This document shows positions 8,729 to 17,623 of a stretch of DNA of 64,000 nt, piece after piece; the first letter of the stretch is position 1, and every line of letters begins with the position of its first letter. The DNA comes from Bacteroides sp. 224 (lineage in GTDB: Bacteria > Bacteroidota > Bacteroidia > Bacteroidales > Bacteroidaceae). A model generated the notes under the pieces. The model was not told the origin of the DNA. It did no database searches and saw only the letters and a list, made by a program, of their open reading frames with translations. The stretch spans positions 24,907 through 88,906 of the forward strand of contig NZ_QVMK01000006.1 of the NCBI RefSeq assembly GCF_010500995.1. Reading direction: 5' to 3'. A program made the translations under genes and the position numbers.

Positions 8729-9193
8729 ATGGGCAAGGAATTTATAGTAGATGGGGCATTTTGTATGTGCAAGTTTGGGACTGCGCCTGCACGACTGAAA
8801 GTTTCAAACCATCAGTTGGCTTATATGAATGGAGATAAACCAACAGCAACAACATTATCATTAGGGAACACATTTTATCCTCCCGGATTTGCGGTATGTA
8901 GAGTTAGTCCTCTTACTCCTAAACCTTGTACTCCGGCTATTATCCAATGGTCAAATGCTTATAAAAAACTGGAAATAAGTGTGGGTGGCTATGCTCTCAC
9001 AGACAAAAGCAAAGGAACATGTGCAAGTGGCTGTCCTAATTGCATAAGTATAACAATGACCGGTCAGCTGGATCTTCCGGGTATAGGGCAAATGGAAAAT
9101 GCGACTTCCATTCTACAAAATGAAATGGATCCGTTGGGAGAATCGGTTGCGCTCACCGATCATCAAGTAGACACTTTGTTAGATATCCAATAA
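8729..9193 (+). CDS. DUF4280 PAAR-like spike-tip protein
   Basis: A 154-aa protein with the DUF4280 pattern: an opening V-x-G-A-F-C-M-C-K-F-G-T-A-P block, a central CRVSPLTPKPCTP stretch, and a cysteine-rich GTCASGCPNC segment followed by TGQLDLPG. DUF4280 proteins are regarded as PAAR-like tips that sharpen VgrG and tether effectors. Cysteines at the N-terminus and CxxxCxxC-like centre may bind metal. It sits 15 bp upstream of the large cargo gene, which supports tip-plus-effector delivery as one unit. Confidence 0.85.
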   Translation: MGKEFIVDGAFCMCKFGTAPARLKVSNHQLAYMNGDKPTATTLSLGNTFYPPGFAVCRVSPLTPKPCTPAIIQWSNAYKKLEISVGGYALTDKSKGTCASGCPNCISITMTGQLDLPGIGQMENATSILQNEMDPLGESVALTDHQVDTLLDIQ

Positions 9194-9207
9194 AAAGAAA
9201 GAATAGC

Positions 9208-11937
9208 ATGAGTAATCCTGTGATAAATATAACTGTTAGCGGTAATGAGGGATTTGTAGAAGAACCAACTGTATTTAATTTTGAATTGAATATAGAAGCA
9301 GCAGGTTCTGAGGTTATCTTTAATATCAAAGAAATCCATGTAATAAATGAAACACGAATCATAACTAAGCCCATGATACCTTCACCGGCAGATCCTAAAA
9401 AAGGTACTGTTGACTTAATTTTCCCGGAATCTTTGGCTGGGGCATCTCTTGAGATAACTTATACCCTCCTTAAAAGTTCTACAACTACTCCTTCTCCAGC
9501 TGGTATAACTTCAAATATCGAAATAAAAAGAGCAGGTAACTTGCCTGCTAAAATTGATAAAATCTATTGGTCTGAACATGAACATGCTCTTTATGGTGCT
9601 GAACTAACTGTTCAGAAAGAGCTTTGCAAGAATGAAACGGGTTTCTTGCATATATATACTAAAGGGATGTTCGGGAAAGAAGTATATGTAAATTACGGGG
9701 AGGGTACTATAAGCCCCGCAGGAGATGTTATAATAGACCCTACAGATATATTGGGAGTTCATTCTGTCAAAATGAAAGACAATGTAGTATCTGTACCATA
9801 CGCTACGTCAGCTATGATTGCTAAATATATGGCAAAGCATACATCTTTTTCAGGAAATAAAATTGAATTATATGGATTGGTAAGTGAGGCTAATCCTGTT
9901 ACAAACATCAGGAATACAAAAGATAAATTAACTATCCTGTGCAGCCAAGATGCTGCTAATCCCCAACAATCGACTACTGGTACGGATGTGAAGGTGAAAA
10001 TCACTACAGATGAAGAGTCATTAGGTGAACCAACCAAAGCAAAATGTATTTTGCAATTCAGACCCAATAATACCTATAATGGTGAGTATGGGTTCGATTG
10101 GATACGAATGGGAGATACTGACGGCGCACCCGGGTATCATCATGATCATGATTTTGAAAATCACATGGGAAAGCACTATTATGATGGATATGAAGCACCT
10201 CATGTGGATGATGATAATAAACAAGTAATTTTAGTAAAAAATACTATAGAATATGATGGAAACAACCATGGAAATCAATTTCAAAAAGATTTAGATTCTC
10301 CTCAATCAAGATTTCTTCCCAAATTTAGGCTTCTTCCTCCTCCTAATAACCAAGTTTATGTAGTCTCTTCTCCACCTGTTAGTACTTCTACCCCAGGATC
10401 ATGGGCTCCTACTACTACTACTCCTCCTCCCGTTGCGGCACCCAGTACAATAACTACAACTACTGGACCTACAACTACTGGAACGACTACCACGATAGGA
10501 ACAACTACCACCACTACTTCTACAGAAACGAGTACTACTCCTGTAGGCACTCCGCCGACTAATGTCCCTCTTACAACAACAACAACTATGATTAAGGATG
10601 TAAATGTTGTCACAACAAATACTGAAACAACAATTACAACTACAACAACCGTAACTCAACATGGTATTCTTACTATTCCGGGAAATAGTCATGAAATTAC
10701 CCTTGTTGATACTAGTGTCAGTACTACTACTATATATCCTATTACAACAACACCTCAGCCTGCAGGCTCTAATATATATAGGCAGATTGAAAGTACTAAT
10801 GAGATTGATCAAACTTTCGGAGGAGGAAAAATGTACACCCGACTAAAGCATCGTTTTCGAAGACTCATTTTTGATTGGGATCCGAAAAATTCATCTTCGG
10901 GGCAATCCGAAACCTACACTCCAATTATGACAATCTTGAATGGCAAGGATGCTGATTTGGTTTTGCATCTTGATATCAAAGAAGAGCCAAAAGAAATTGT
11001 ATTTGAGTTTGACAATTCTACAGCTAAAAATTTCTTGGATTTGGACAAGGAAAAAATAACTTCCAGTCTTGGGGTAACAACTGCAACAAACAAAACAAAC
11101 CATACACTAAAAATTAGTTGTAAAGGAGAGTTTGCTCAAGAGTATACACTTTTTGCACGCGCTTTCAAAAAAGATGCAGCAGATGGCACAATTGACCCCA
11201 AGGGTGAAATATGCGCCATGCTTCGCATACTGCCCAATGCTCCTCAGTTTCATTTTAAACCCAAGGTGGTTCTCATTCCGTGTCAAACTTTTTTACAAGG
11301 AACTAATCCAGTTACAGGAAGTATGCCCGCCGATGCAAGTCTAAAGTTAGAAAATATTTTAGGGCAAGCCCTTGTGTTTCCGGAGATAGAAACACTCCCA
11401 AATCCATTTGATTTAACTCAACCTCCCGATAATTTCAACAGTTTGTATTGTCACGAAATTACGCCAGCTGTACCAGCTGTACCAGCCGTCCCTGCCACTG
11501 CAACTACTCCTGCCGTCCCAGCCATTCCTGCTGTTCCTGCTGTTTATGATGCAATAGATGAAAAAAAATTTGAGGATATGAAAGTCTTTTTATTAGATAA
11601 GCTTAGGGCAGATTATGCAGGAAAGTACGAACACTATTACAAGATTTTTCTCTTTGAAGAAGACTTGAATGAAAGTACTGCAGGTTATTCGTATGGAGAA
11701 AAGTATATCGTCTGTTTTAAAGCAATTAATACAGATAATAACTTAGCAGCTCACGAACTTTTGCACGGATTAGAATTGGCACATCCTTTTGATGGTGCCA
11801 GTCGTAATACCCCATTCACTTACAAATATGCAACTACAGACAACATTATGGACTATTCGGATACAGAACCACCTAATCCTAATGTAAAATGTCTCTATCA
11901 TTGGCAATGGCAAATTATAAACCCTAAAATACGATAG
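9208..11937 (+). CDS. Large T6SS cargo protein with C-terminal zinc-metalloprotease domain (candidate effector)
   Basis: A 909-aa protein without a signal peptide. Residues 1-110 look like an Ig-like beta sandwich. Residues 112-380 include YWSEHEHALYGAEL and a GEYGFDWIRMGDT box. Residues about 391-518 are a Thr-rich low-complexity linker, followed by another beta domain with FDWDP. Residues 752-782 are a Pro/Ala/Val repeat. The C-terminus carries HELLHGLELAH (His849, Glu850, His853, His859), a metzincin-like zinc site with Glu where metzincins usually have Gly, and a NIMDYSD Met-turn (Met881). The domain order and the position after VgrG and PAAR indicate a secreted peptidase toxin. The substrate is unknown; a periplasmic target is inferred from the exported neighbour. 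Confidence 0.75.
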   Translation: MSNPVINITVSGNEGFVEEPTVFNFELNIEAAGSEVIFNIKEIHVINETRIITKPMIPSPADPKKGTVDLIFPESLAGASLEITYTLLKSSTTTPSPAGITSNIEIKRAGNLPAKIDKIYWSEHEHALYGAELTVQKELCKNETGFLHIYTKGMFGKEVYVNYGEGTISPAGDVIIDPTDILGVHSVKMKDNVVSVPYATSAMIAKYMAKHTSFSGNKIELYGLVSEANPVTNIRNTKDKLTILCSQDAANPQQSTTGTDVKVKITTDEESLGEPTKAKCILQFRPNNTYNGEYGFDWIRMGDTDGAPGYHHDHDFENHMGKHYYDGYEAPHVDDDNKQVILVKNTIEYDGNNHGNQFQKDLDSPQSRFLPKFRLLPPPNNQVYVVSSPPVSTSTPGSWAPTTTTPPPVAAPSTITTTTGPTTTGTTTTIGTTTTTTSTETSTTPVGTPPTNVPLTTTTTMIKDVNVVTTNTETTITTTTTVTQHGILTIPGNSHEITLVDTSVSTTTIYPITTTPQPAGSNIYRQIESTNEIDQTFGGGKMYTRLKHRFRRLIFDWDPKNSSSGQSETYTPIMTILNGKDADLVLHLDIKEEPKEIVFEFDNSTAKNFLDLDKEKITSSLGVTTATNKTNHTLKISCKGEFAQEYTLFARAFKKDAADGTIDPKGEICAMLRILPNAPQFHFKPKVVLIPCQTFLQGTNPVTGSMPADASLKLENILGQALVFPEIETLPNPFDLTQPPDNFNSLYCHEITPAVPAVPAVPATATTPAVPAIPAVPAVYDAIDEKKFEDMKVFLLDKLRADYAGKYEHYYKIFLFEEDLNESTAGYSYGEKYIVCFKAINTDNNLAAHELLHGLELAHPFDGASRNTPFTYKYATTDNIMDYSDTEPPNPNVKCLYHWQWQIINPKIR

Positions 11938-11942
11938 CCAAT

Positions 11943-12608
11943 ATGAATAAACGAATATGTTTGATATTAATAGTCATTTTAGTAATAAATAACTTAACCT
12001 GCTGTAAGGCACAATATAATAATACAGAAAATATGGAAACATACAATTTTGAATTAATGAATAATTCCAAATATATTATTTTAGGAATCGTTCGCAATGG
12101 GTGGAAAATTGCAATGGTTAAAATGTCTGAGAGTGGTGCATATTATAACGAATATCCCCCTGCGCCAAGATTTGATAAAGTTGTCAAATTATTTTATCCA
12201 AATGGCAATCTTAAATACACAGGTAAATTGGTAGGTGAACACTTACCTATTGGAGAGAGTATTTATTACGACGAAGAGGGAAAAATAATTAATCGAGTAG
12301 ATGAAGATACTAAGTTTGGAAAATTCAAATTAGACGATATACTCAAATTTATCGAAAATGAAGGATGGATAAATTTAGAAACTGGAGAAGGAAGAGAAGA
12401 TGTAACAATCTTAGAAGATGGTAGATGTGATAAAATAATTAGTCGTTTTAGTATATCCGAAAGAGTGACAACTGACGGTATTGCATATTGGTTTATAGTG
12501 ATACGTGCAATGTCTTATAACAATTTTATGAAAACCACTTACCATTTAGATAAAAATTCAGGGGAAGTATTGTATAGGCATTCAGAAAAAGTCGTGTATA
12601 AAAAATAA
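11943..12608 (+). CDS. Exported protein, candidate immunity to the metalloprotease cargo
   Basis: A 221-aa protein with a hydrophobic N-terminal signal ending LTCCKAQ, so it is exported and may be a lipoprotein, although the lipobox is not canonical. Residues about 75-105 resemble a MORN/toxin-antidote-type repeat (FYPNGNLKYTGKLV, YYDEEGKI). It follows the cargo gene by 5 bp and interrupts an otherwise structural operon, the standard place of an immunity gene. Specific neutralisation of the protease is inference from position only. Confidence 0.6.
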   Translation: MNKRICLILIVILVINNLTCCKAQYNNTENMETYNFELMNNSKYIILGIVRNGWKIAMVKMSESGAYYNEYPPAPRFDKVVKLFYPNGNLKYTGKLVGEHLPIGESIYYDEEGKIINRVDEDTKFGKFKLDDILKFIENEGWINLETGEGREDVTILEDGRCDKIISRFSISERVTTDGIAYWFIVIRAMSYNNFMKTTYHLDKNSGEVLYRHSEKVVYKK

Positions 12609-12634
12609 TTAATACAAACCGAGATAACAAAAAT

Positions 12635-13498
12635 ATGACCCCAATTACAACCCTTTTTACTACTTACTTAATTTACCCGCTTTTAGCACTTTTGCTAATC
12701 GGGTTCGCTGCATTAGTAGGAAAAAAGAACAATTTGCTTAAAAACAAGCGGCTAATTACCTATACTTTACTAAGTATCTTAATTCTGGCAATCCCTGCCT
12801 TGTTTGGCTTTTTGGATTATGATTTTATGCCATACACTTACATTGGGCTTGCCATTGTGTATTTCATTGTCGGCTGGTATAATGACAGACTGCTGCCCTG
12901 GGTTTTCAAAAAAGAAGACTTAAAGTATCGTACAAAAATTATCTATACCATTTTTCAACTGATACTTTCCATGTTGTTTTTTACTCTTATTTTCAATCTG
13001 TGTAATGAATTGAAATACGGTTTTTGGGCATCTACAGTCATACTTCCAATGATTTTGGTATCCTTGTTAATTCAGACTTACGAGATATTTATCCATATCC
13101 CTGCTTTGGTATATAAAGTCTGGGACTACAAATCGGCTCTCGGATATTCCGCTCCTGAAGATATAGACCATAGCAAACTGAAAGTGGTTATGGTAGAGTT
13201 GTTCAAGCAGGAGGGTGATACGGAACCGATACGAATCAATGCCAAAGTTCCCGAAGAAATGCTTTTCGGCGATTGGATAAAATTGCTTTTTGAGGATTAT
13301 AACAAGAAATCGGGACATTCTCCTATCGACATATCGAGCGGAGAGGGAGAAGGTTGGATATTTTATGTGAAATCATGGCTGCTGGCTCCGCGCCGTTACC
13401 TCGATTACGAAATAACAGTTAAGGACAATAAAATAAGAGAAAAACATTTGATTGTAGCAAAACGAGTTAAAAACGAAATGATAGAAATAAATCAATAA
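12635..13498 (+). CDS. tssN: TssN, Bacteroidota T6SS inner-membrane protein
   Basis: A 287-aa protein with five hydrophobic segments in the first ~155 residues (roughly 6-28, 40-60, 66-82, 100-123, 130-150), then a soluble domain with LKVVMVELFKQEGD and a DWIKLLFEDYN helix. This is the layout of TssN, a subunit specific to subtype iii systems. Published work on Bacteroides fragilis places TssN as the link between the TssNQOPR membrane complex and the baseplate. It is followed by tssK at 3 bp, matching that bridging role. Confidence 0.85.
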   Translation: MTPITTLFTTYLIYPLLALLLIGFAALVGKKNNLLKNKRLITYTLLSILILAIPALFGFLDYDFMPYTYIGLAIVYFIVGWYNDRLLPWVFKKEDLKYRTKIIYTIFQLILSMLFFTLIFNLCNELKYGFWASTVILPMILVSLLIQTYEIFIHIPALVYKVWDYKSALGYSAPEDIDHSKLKVVMVELFKQEGDTEPIRINAKVPEEMLFGDWIKLLFEDYNKKSGHSPIDISSGEGEGWIFYVKSWLLAPRRYLDYEITVKDNKIREKHLIVAKRVKNEMIEINQ

Positions 13499-13501
13499 TA
13501 T

Positions 13502-14653
13502 ATGGCGCAAAATAAACTGGTAAATTGGACAGACAGCATGGATTTACATGCCGATTTGTTTAAGCAAACCGAAAATTACTTCCTATCGGCGATTGCTGAA
13601 AATGCAGAACTTAATCTGACAAACAATAACTACGGTTTGCTGCCGTCGAAAACGGAACACGGTCTTTACAACGGCATTCGGGTAAATGAACACATAACCG
13701 GGCATATCGAAGTGCAATTACATAATTGCAAGGCGGTAACAGCTTCCGGCTATCGGATTGACTTTGATGCGGAAGAAATGGGATTACCGCTGATTAAACG
13801 CTATTCGCCGTCGGAAGATAAAAACCTTAAAAACCGCGATATCCGTCATTGGGATATTATCCTTTCGGTAGATCCGTTTAACCGTACACCTACAGGCAAC
13901 CCCGATCCCGAGGAAACACCTCCCCGTCACCCCGATTGTGAAAGTTCATACGCACTTTATATAATGCCTGCGGGAGATATAAATACATTGGAGTTTGGAA
14001 AAAACTATCTTACAATCGGTAGGTTAAGAAAAGACGGCGAACGTTATGTAGTCGATACGAACTATATTCCGCCTTCGGCATCCATGTCTGCCCACCCCGA
14101 ATTAGTCGATTATTTCAACACATTCAATTCCCTTTTCGTCAGCATTGAGAAATCGTCGAAATTGATTATCGAAAAAATACATTCCCGTTCCAATAAAAGC
14201 GACTTGGCGACGAATATACAAGGAATGTGTCGTGAAGTTTTGAGATATATTGCCAACATTTATTTCGATTTAAGAAACAGAGCCCGTTATGCTGCTCCGA
14301 TTGAAAGCGTAAATTACATATCGAGTCTTGCCCATACATGTTATATCGGGTTGGTATTTCTCGATAACCGCCATAAAGAAGAAATGCTTAAGTATTTCTA
14401 TGAATGGACGGATATTGCTCCGGGTACATTTGAAGAAATGATTGCAAACACCCTTGATATGATATACAGACACGACGACTTACGAAGCGTTATGGTTCAG
14501 AGCGAGCATTTCCTGCGCAACTTCGCTTCGCTTTGGGAACGGATGAGCAAACTGGAATATATCGGTCAGCACAAGGAAAGCATTGTGGTTTCGGAAAGAA
14601 CACAAGAAAAAGAAACAGGGAAACCAACCCAGTCATGGAGTATTTTAGATTAA
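13502..14653 (+). CDS. tssK: TssK, T6SS baseplate trimer
   Basis: A 383-aa protein whose opening (KLVNWTDSMDLHADLFKQTEN) parallels the conserved W-x-x-G-M-x-L-x-x-x-H-F-Q start of TssK, followed by beta strands with LLPSKTEHGLYNGI and a C-terminal helical part with a LEYIGQ stretch. TssK connects the baseplate wedges to the membrane complex. It is encoded between tssN and tssG, and is shorter than proteobacterial TssK (about 440 aa), as is usual for this subtype. Confidence 0.83.
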   Translation: MAQNKLVNWTDSMDLHADLFKQTENYFLSAIAENAELNLTNNNYGLLPSKTEHGLYNGIRVNEHITGHIEVQLHNCKAVTASGYRIDFDAEEMGLPLIKRYSPSEDKNLKNRDIRHWDIILSVDPFNRTPTGNPDPEETPPRHPDCESSYALYIMPAGDINTLEFGKNYLTIGRLRKDGERYVVDTNYIPPSASMSAHPELVDYFNTFNSLFVSIEKSSKLIIEKIHSRSNKSDLATNIQGMCREVLRYIANIYFDLRNRARYAAPIESVNYISSLAHTCYIGLVFLDNRHKEEMLKYFYEWTDIAPGTFEEMIANTLDMIYRHDDLRSVMVQSEHFLRNFASLWERMSKLEYIGQHKESIVVSERTQEKETGKPTQSWSILD

Positions 14654-14659
14654 TTCGAC

Positions 14660-15589
14660 ATGCTGAACGAGAAAGACATACAAAATATCAACAGTTTATA
14701 CAGCGATTTTCGAAGTCATATTATCGTTGCGGGATTGGTGGACAATGGATTTGACGAAGATGATATTCTGTTGATGCGCAATGACGGTGCTGCTCGTGAA
14801 ACTGACAAAGAAATTGTATCGGTAAGATTAAAAGATAGTGATGACGATGGAGAGAAAAAGAAAAAAATATTAGTTCTAAAAACCAATCGTCCGGGCATAT
14901 ACGACAATCTGCCCGAAACGCTTTTCCATTCCGGCATTGGGTTGAAGAATTACAACAAGGAAAACGTACTCGATACTGTAAAACGGCAACAGGAAGAAGA
15001 ACGTTTGATTCGCAAATTCTTTTCTTTGTATGAAGCGGAAATAGACCGTGCGAAGGTTGAAATCGGCAGAACCGAACTCGAATACGACCGTACAGGAAAA
15101 CACCGTTCTTTTGTTGAAGCGTTCAGTCGTTTTTGGACTGTGATAAAAGATATGGACTCACAAACCGCGACTTTGTTTACCCTAACCATTCCACATATTT
15201 CCGAAATCAGAAACAGGTACGATAAAACAGCTCAAGCAATCTCCATGATAATGGGATATGATGTTTCAATTCAATGCGGAATTCGGAAAATTCATATCGG
15301 AACAAAATCGCCCAAACTCGGCATAATGAAGTTGGGAGTTAATTCCGTTCTGCGAAAAGATATTAAAGAAAAATATGCCGAAGTAAAGATAAATGTTCCC
15401 GAAAAATCCGTTCGTGATTTATTGCCTCAAACTTCGGGACGGAAAATTGTCGAAATCTTATTGGAAACATTCATTCCTGCCAATGTCTCTTGCGAAATAA
15501 GCTTATGTCCGACAAAGGAAGCTTTCACAAGCAGAATAGGTAATAAAAATAACCCATGTATATTGGGTGTAAATGCAAAACTCATGTAA
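14660..15589 (+). CDS. tssG: TssG, T6SS baseplate wedge protein
   Basis: A 309-aa protein, the usual size for TssG, placed directly after tssK. It has no membrane segment. The central part contains ETLFHSGIGLKNYNK, an acidic/basic helical block, and a C-terminal beta-rich half ending SRIGNKNNPCILGVN; ILG near the end is typical of TssG, where the last strands pack on TssF. Recognition is by position, size and overall pattern. Its start lies 6 bp after the tssK stop. Confidence 0.75.
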   Translation: MLNEKDIQNINSLYSDFRSHIIVAGLVDNGFDEDDILLMRNDGAARETDKEIVSVRLKDSDDDGEKKKKILVLKTNRPGIYDNLPETLFHSGIGLKNYNKENVLDTVKRQQEEERLIRKFFSLYEAEIDRAKVEIGRTELEYDRTGKHRSFVEAFSRFWTVIKDMDSQTATLFTLTIPHISEIRNRYDKTAQAISMIMGYDVSIQCGIRKIHIGTKSPKLGIMKLGVNSVLRKDIKEKYAEVKINVPEKSVRDLLPQTSGRKIVEILLETFIPANVSCEISLCPTKEAFTSRIGNKNNPCILGVNAKLM

Positions 15590-15601
15590 TATAAAGTATA
15601 T

Positions 15602-16090
15602 ATGAAAGCTAAAAACAGTAAACATGTTACTCAAAATTATGCACTTTTCGTCATAGCATTATTTTGTTCGATTTTAACAGCCGTCGGTTGTATATGGTCT
15701 TTTATAATAGCTTCTAATAAAGAAATTGTTTCTATAGAAAAGCGTTCTGTGGAATATGATACGGCATTTGAACAGCAGATATTGCTTACGGAAAAGGTCG
15801 ATTCGCTATACAACAATCTTACCTTGCTGAATTCCGACCGCCGGATCAACGAGTTGGTTTTGCAAAACCGTATCAGTACTCAAAAAATGAACCTTATCGG
15901 CACTTTGGATAAGCTGCCGGGAGGAGATGCATTGCTTTATAAAAAAATGTCGGAAAAAGTAAACGATATTTTGGAAATAAAAGACTCTATCCGTATTACG
16001 CGTTCCGAAGTAGAAGAAACAAAAAAGAAATTGCAACGATGCATTGAAGATAACCGGAAAGCAGCACGGAATGTATTTACGAATCCTTAA
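15602..16090 (+). CDS. T6SS membrane-complex subunit, probably TssQ-type
   Basis: A 162-aa protein with a basic N-terminus, one hydrophobic segment (about 14-34) and a long periplasmic coiled-coil-like helix (KVDSLYNNLTLL ... RSEVEETKKKLQ). The hydrophobic segment ends TAVGC, which can be read either as a weak lipobox (Cys30) or as part of a transmembrane helix. The gene order after tssG, followed by two further membrane proteins and tssR, matches the tssQ-O-P-R series described in B. fragilis. That order, rather than a motif, is the reason for proposing TssQ; TssO is the main alternative. Confidence 0.5.
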   Translation: MKAKNSKHVTQNYALFVIALFCSILTAVGCIWSFIIASNKEIVSIEKRSVEYDTAFEQQILLTEKVDSLYNNLTLLNSDRRINELVLQNRISTQKMNLIGTLDKLPGGDALLYKKMSEKVNDILEIKDSIRITRSEVEETKKKLQRCIEDNRKAARNVFTNP

Positions 16091-16103
16091 AGGAAATAAG
16101 AAT

Positions 16104-16616
16104 ATGAACAAATCGAATAATAAAAAAATATATGTCAACCGCAAAGAACGAATCGGCGGATTGATTTATGTGCTTATGTTCTTTATAATCGGAGCAGGGA
16201 TGTCCGGTTGGATATTGCTTTCTCAAAGTGATATACAACATGTTTTTTCACGAAAAGATATTGTAAGCGCAAAAATGAAACGGCAACAGGATTTCAAGCG
16301 GGAACAGGAAAAAGCAGTCTCAGCCTGCGACCTTATCGTGGAAAAAATCAATACGTATGATCCTTCTGTAAAAGCGGTTTATGAAAAGAACGACATAGAA
16401 TTCATGATTAACGAATTAAGAAGAGATTACGAAGCCAATCGTTCCGATAAACGTTATATGGTTTATCTTCATTTAGCAGATTTTTATCAAATGTGGTTCA
16501 ATGATAAACAGTATTTATGGCATCTTGATTCTAACTATATCAATGCCAAACAAAATCTTGAAGAATGCGAGTTGGGATTGGAGAAGAAAAAAGAGGAAGT
16601 TAAAAGCGGTAAATAA
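16104..16616 (+). CDS. tssO: T6SS membrane-complex subunit, probably TssO
   Basis: A 170-aa protein with one transmembrane helix (about 19-40) and a periplasmic helical domain containing RKDIVSAKMKRQQDFKREQ and a DFYQMWFNDKQYLW aromatic cluster. I chose the ATG at 16104, preceded by AAGGAAATAAG and lying after the previous stop, over an earlier in-frame ATG that overlaps the upstream gene. By gene order it is the TssO position of the Bacteroidota-specific membrane complex; TssO/TssP naming could be shifted by one. Confidence 0.55.
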   Translation: MNKSNNKKIYVNRKERIGGLIYVLMFFIIGAGMSGWILLSQSDIQHVFSRKDIVSAKMKRQQDFKREQEKAVSACDLIVEKINTYDPSVKAVYEKNDIEFMINELRRDYEANRSDKRYMVYLHLADFYQMWFNDKQYLWHLDSNYINAKQNLEECELGLEKKKEEVKSGK

Positions 16617-16636
16617 TTAACAATAGAACATACGAA

Positions 16637-17623
16637 ATGAACAAATTTATAAATACACGGGCACTTGTTTCGATACTGATTGTTGTCTGCCTTATCGTGG
16701 GACTAATTATAATGATGCGTTCATGCGGGAGGGAGCGTATCGTGTATGCATCCATATCTTCGAATGATATTGTTCTTGGAGATTCAATAACATTTGCAGA
16801 CAGCACCTCGAGAGCCAAAAGTTGGTTGTGGGAATTTGGGAACGGCAATTACAGTAGCGAACGCGCCGGGACTTATAAATTCCCCGAAACAGGACGTTAT
16901 CAGGTGCGCCTTAAAGTAAATGATGAATTGGAAAAGACTTTTCTTGTACAGGTGCGACCCAAAGCGAGTGAGGAATATAACGAACATTTGATACATATTA
17001 ATGCTCCCTCATCAGCTATGCAGGGAGAATACATTCTGTTTTCTGCCGAAGGAAACGACAGGGATTGGCGTTGGGAGTTCGGGGAAAGCAGTGTTATCGA
17101 TTCTCGGGAAAAAACGCCCATATATGCATACGACAAGCATGGTATTTTTATCGTAAAGCTCAGTACAGAGAAAACACAATATCCAATAACCCATAGGATA
17201 GAAATATTTCCCAAATACATGGAAAACGACAGTACGGATATGATGACTATGGCAGGAAACGATATTAAAGAAAAATTACAAAATATTGCGAATGGAAAAT
17301 CGTTCAATACCAACTACAACCATATATTGAACAAATATTTATGTAAAAAGCCTGAAGTGCTGGTTACTGTGAACAATACAAAACGGAACGATTTCTATTC
17401 TTATTGTCAAGGATTGCGGCTTACCGGACGAGGTACAACAATCGAAGCGGTTTTTGTAGAATCAAAAAATCCCGAAGGCAAGCAAAACAACTCCGAAAAC
17501 AATCCTGAAAGCAATAATATAGAGAAAACTATTTGTATAGATCACATTATTATTCTTCAGTACGCTCCGGGAGAAACAACATCGCAAGCGCAACAACCAA
17601 CAAACGAAAACAATTCACGATGA
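16637..17623 (+). CDS. tssP: T6SS membrane-complex subunit with PKD domains, probably TssP
   Basis: A 328-aa protein with an N-terminal transmembrane helix (about 8-28) and two PKD-like beta-sandwich domains. The first has DSTSRAKSWLWEFGNG and GTYKFPETGRYQVRLKV; the second has GNDRDWRWEFGES and YDKHGIFIVKLS, both the WxFGDG...F...G.Y.V.L pattern. The C-terminus is Asn/Gln-rich and disordered. It is anchored in the inner membrane with the PKD domains in the periplasm. Its stop overlaps the tssR start (ATGA), so the two are translationally coupled. Confidence 0.6.
   Translation: MNKFINTRALVSILIVVCLIVGLIIMMRSCGRERIVYASISSNDIVLGDSITFADSTSRAKSWLWEFGNGNYSSERAGTYKFPETGRYQVRLKVNDELEKTFLVQVRPKASEEYNEHLIHINAPSSAMQGEYILFSAEGNDRDWRWEFGESSVIDSREKTPIYAYDKHGIFIVKLSTEKTQYPITHRIEIFPKYMENDSTDMMTMAGNDIKEKLQNIANGKSFNTNYNHILNKYLCKKPEVLVTVNNTKRNDFYSYCQGLRLTGRGTTIEAVFVESKNPEGKQNNSENNPESNNIEKTICIDHIIILQYAPGETTSQAQQPTNENNSR

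Noticed and set aside
10356..10812. Minus-strand frames of Val/Gly- or Ser/Cys-rich composition
   Set aside because: They mirror the Thr-rich repeat of the cargo gene on the other strand.
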